Source: Phycisphaerales bacterium (GTDB lineage: Bacteria > Planctomycetota > Phycisphaerae > Phycisphaerales > UBA1924). Taken from it: DNA of 40,559 nt. Location: the NCBI GenBank assembly GCA_022843045.1, contig JALHOJ010000037.1, forward strand, positions 1 to 40,559, read 5' to 3'. The first letter of the stretch is position 1. Each line of letters begins with the position of its first letter. The notes beneath the pieces are model-generated. The model was not told where the DNA came from, searched no databases, and saw only the letters and a program-made list of their open reading frames with translations. Made by a program: the position numbers and the translations under genes. Shown here piece after piece: positions 39,367 to 40,559 of the stretch.

Positions 39367-40182
39367 TTAGCGACGACGACGCGTCGCGATCAGCCCGCCC
39401 AGGCCCAGCAGCGCGGCCGCGCCGGGGGTGGGGATGAAGATCAGCTTGTCCTTCGAGATGATGTAGCTGGTGTTGGGGGCCAGGGTGATGTTCCACTGGA
39501 AGCCCCAGGTCACGTCGGTCGGGCCGATGGGGCCAGCGAAGTTGCTGAGGTTGTTGACCACGCCGTTGCCGAAAAGCCCGACGATGGAGGGCCAAGCCCC
39601 GATCTGCCAGCCATCAGGGCTGGGGGTGACGACGGTTTCGTTGATGAACGAGCCCGCGCCATCGTTCTGGCTGGCGGACACGGTCGGGCCAAGGTTGATC
39701 TGGCCGAAGTCACCGCCGGCCGTTCCGCCCAGGTCGAAGTCGACGTACTGGAAGAAAGACAGGCTGACGGCCGAGCTGCCGGTGTTGGAGATGCGGATGG
39801 TTTCCGCGAGGTCCGCCGTGCCCGAGCCGGGCGTGCCGCCGCGGAGGGTGAACGTGGTGCGGAACTCGAGGCCGTTGCCGGCGTCGGTGTACCGCAGCGA
39901 CAGGGCGTCGTTGCGGGCATCGTCGAAGCCGTTGGTGTCGGTCACCTGCTGGCCCGTGAGGGGCAGCGAATCGACCGGCACTTCGTCACCCATCGTGCCT
40001 GCGCGGTAGAAGAAGCGCTGGTTAAACAACTGGTTGGTGCCGTCGACGAGCCAGTTGACCTGACTGCCGCCGCCAACGTTGAACGTGGTGGACGAATTGA
40101 AGTCTTCCAGCGTATAGGTCTGCGCCATTGCGGAACCCGCAAGGCCAGCAGCCAACGCTACAGCAAAAACGCTTGTACGCAT
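39367..40182 (-). CDS. Secreted protein with PEP-CTERM-like C-terminal anchor
   Basis: 271 residues. Signal peptide MRTSVFAVALAAGLAGSAMA is followed by Q. The mature part is beta-rich with Thr/Gly/Ser/Asn (QTYTLEDFNSSTTFNVGGGS, FFYRAGTMGDEVPVDSLPLT, AETIRISNTGSSAVSLSFFQ, VDFDLGGTAGGDFGQINLGP), like surface or extracellular domains. The C-terminus IPTPGAAALLGLGGLIATRR plus RR is the PEP-CTERM-type sorting tail (proline motif, hydrophobic helix, basic cluster) in its Phycisphaerae form. Such proteins are processed by an exosortase. A sigma-70-like promoter and an AGGAGAG site precede it and a terminator follows. Function unknown. Confidence 0.9.
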   Translation of the reverse strand: MRTSVFAVALAAGLAGSAMAQTYTLEDFNSSTTFNVGGGSQVNWLVDGTNQLFNQRFFYRAGTMGDEVPVDSLPLTGQQVTDTNGFDDARNDALSLRYTDAGNGLEFRTTFTLRGGTPGSGTADLAETIRISNTGSSAVSLSFFQYVDFDLGGTAGGDFGQINLGPTVSASQNDGAGSFINETVVTPSPDGWQIGAWPSIVGLFGNGVVNNLSNFAGPIGPTDVTWGFQWNITLAPNTSYIISKDKLIFIPTPGAAALLGLGGLIATRRRR

Positions 40183-40212
40183 GTCTCTCTCCTATTCCTA
40201 CTTCAGTATCCC

Positions 40213-40233
40213 ACCGCGGTCTCTCGTCGCGGT
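40213..40233. promoter_or_regulatory. Stem in the 5' leader of the PEP-CTERM-like gene
   Basis: ACCGCG (40213-40218) pairs with CGCGGT (40228-40233), between the predicted transcription start (about 40247) and the start codon. A 6-bp leader hairpin of unknown purpose. Confidence 0.4.
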
Positions 40234-40253
40234 GTTTCCGGAACTTCAGCCCC

Positions 40254-40282
40254 ATCATACGGGGAGTTGGACGTTTGTGCAA
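40254..40282 (-). promoter_or_regulatory. Sigma-70-like promoter of the PEP-CTERM-like gene
   Basis: On the minus strand TTGCAC (40282-40277), a 17-nt spacer and TATGAT (40259-40254). Transcription would start near 40247 and leave a leader of about 65 nt with a Shine-Dalgarno site (AGGAGAG). This gene is therefore leadered, unlike the leaderless group. Confidence 0.7.
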
Positions 40283-40423
40283 GCGGTTTTGGGACGATTT
40301 CAACCTGAAGAATGCGCAAGATTGTGCGAAGCCCGTGGCTTCAGCGGTCATGGCGAGCGGCAAAGGGCGGGCGAAGCTGGGCGCAAGTCGAACTTTTGCA
40401 AACGCTTACGCACCGTCAAGATA

Positions 40424-40451
40424 GGGGGGAGGGGGAGGGGAGGGGGAGGGG
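40424..40451. other. G-rich tract, possible G-quadruplex
   Basis: GGGGGGAGGGGGAGGGGAGG continues through GGGAGGGG. It has at least four G-runs of three or more separated by single A, on the plus strand of the gap upstream of the PEP-CTERM gene. It directly precedes the octamer array. Confidence 0.7.
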
Positions 40452-40455
40452 CGAA

Positions 40456-40511
40456 GTGCGAAAGTGCGAAGGTGCGAAAGAGGAGAGCGACGGAGCGACA
40501 GAGCGACAGTG
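40456..40511. repeat. Octamer array at the window edge (one arm)
   Basis: Seven 8-nt units in phase: GTGCGAAA, GTGCGAAG, GTGCGAAA, GAGGAGAG, CGACGGAG, CGACAGAG, CGACAGTG. The sequence then continues toward a possible inverted arm (GCGACGCTCCCTCACGGTCG) cut off by the end of the window. Confidence 0.8.
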
Positions 40512-40559
40512 TGGACGTGTGCGGGTACACAGCGACTGCGACGCTCCCTCACGGTCGCG

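Noticed and set aside
40456-40511. Octamer arrays as CRISPR
   Set aside because: Units are 8 nt with no spacers of constant length and no cas genes nearby; arms are inverted copies, unlike direct CRISPR repeats.
1-40559. tRNA, rRNA, ssrA or riboswitch genes
   Set aside because: I saw no cloverleaf-type sequence, rRNA motif or recognisable riboswitch core; ssrA was specifically considered near smpB but not seen. A covariance-model search would be decisive.

Overview
This window most likely comes from a planctomycete of the class Phycisphaerae, or a close relative. The DNA is GC-rich. It carries a Planctomycetes-type flagellar operon, a DUF1573/rhodanese/MauE-like trio, a secreted protein with a PEP-CTERM-like tail (PTPG, a hydrophobic stretch, then RRRR), and a CxxCGYDL...CPEC zinc ribbon of a kind common in that group. 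LpxI suggests a lipid-A-bearing outer membrane. The taxonomic call is inference from gene content; no 16S rRNA is present. I found no tRNA, rRNA, CRISPR array or transposase.

Layout. 1-2.8 kb: the end of a membrane protein, urocanate hydratase (minus strand) and a small conserved protein. 2.9-6.2 kb: a lone oligopeptide-type ABC ATPase, a GT-B-like glycosyltransferase and a secreted protein. 6.2-10 kb: an envelope block with a beta-barrel 'neuromedin U-type' protein and a DUF1254/DUF1214 lipoprotein on the minus strand, divergent from an outer-membrane beta-barrel gene; the two promoters face outward and a 9-bp inverted repeat overlaps one of them. 10-14.6 kb: a Cys-rich repeat lipoprotein, DUF1573, rhodanese and MauE/DoxX genes, and a LolD-type ATPase with a zinc ribbon inserted in its nucleotide-binding domain. 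14.7-22.8 kb: an ATP-grasp ligase, DUF4112, a secreted unknown, a PurS-PurL fusion, an M19 dipeptidase and a double zf-TFIIB protein. 22.9-33.6 kb: one minus-strand flagellar operon in the order fliF-fliG-fliH-fliI-fliJ-motE-like-fliK-flgD-TIGR02530-flgE. 33.8-40.5 kb: a zinc-ribbon protein, lpxI, smpB, two exbD genes, pdhA, an unknown and a PEP-CTERM-like protein.

Two cross-cutting signals stand out. First, the window is seeded with short elements of degenerate 7-9-nt tandem units, usually arranged as two inverted arms. At least eight lie between genes, including inside the flagellar operon. Comparable elements sit in frame inside two conserved enzymes: a ~55-residue hairpin insert in urocanate hydratase and four inserts in PurSL. 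Second, eight genes have a TANNNT box ending only 5-8 nt before the start codon; seven of them have no Shine-Dalgarno sequence and in the eighth the only candidate overlaps the box. This is the signature of leaderless transcripts. Operon-internal genes and some exported-protein genes instead have clear AGGAG-type sites. In one divergent spacer a repeat element exactly fills the space between two such -10 boxes.
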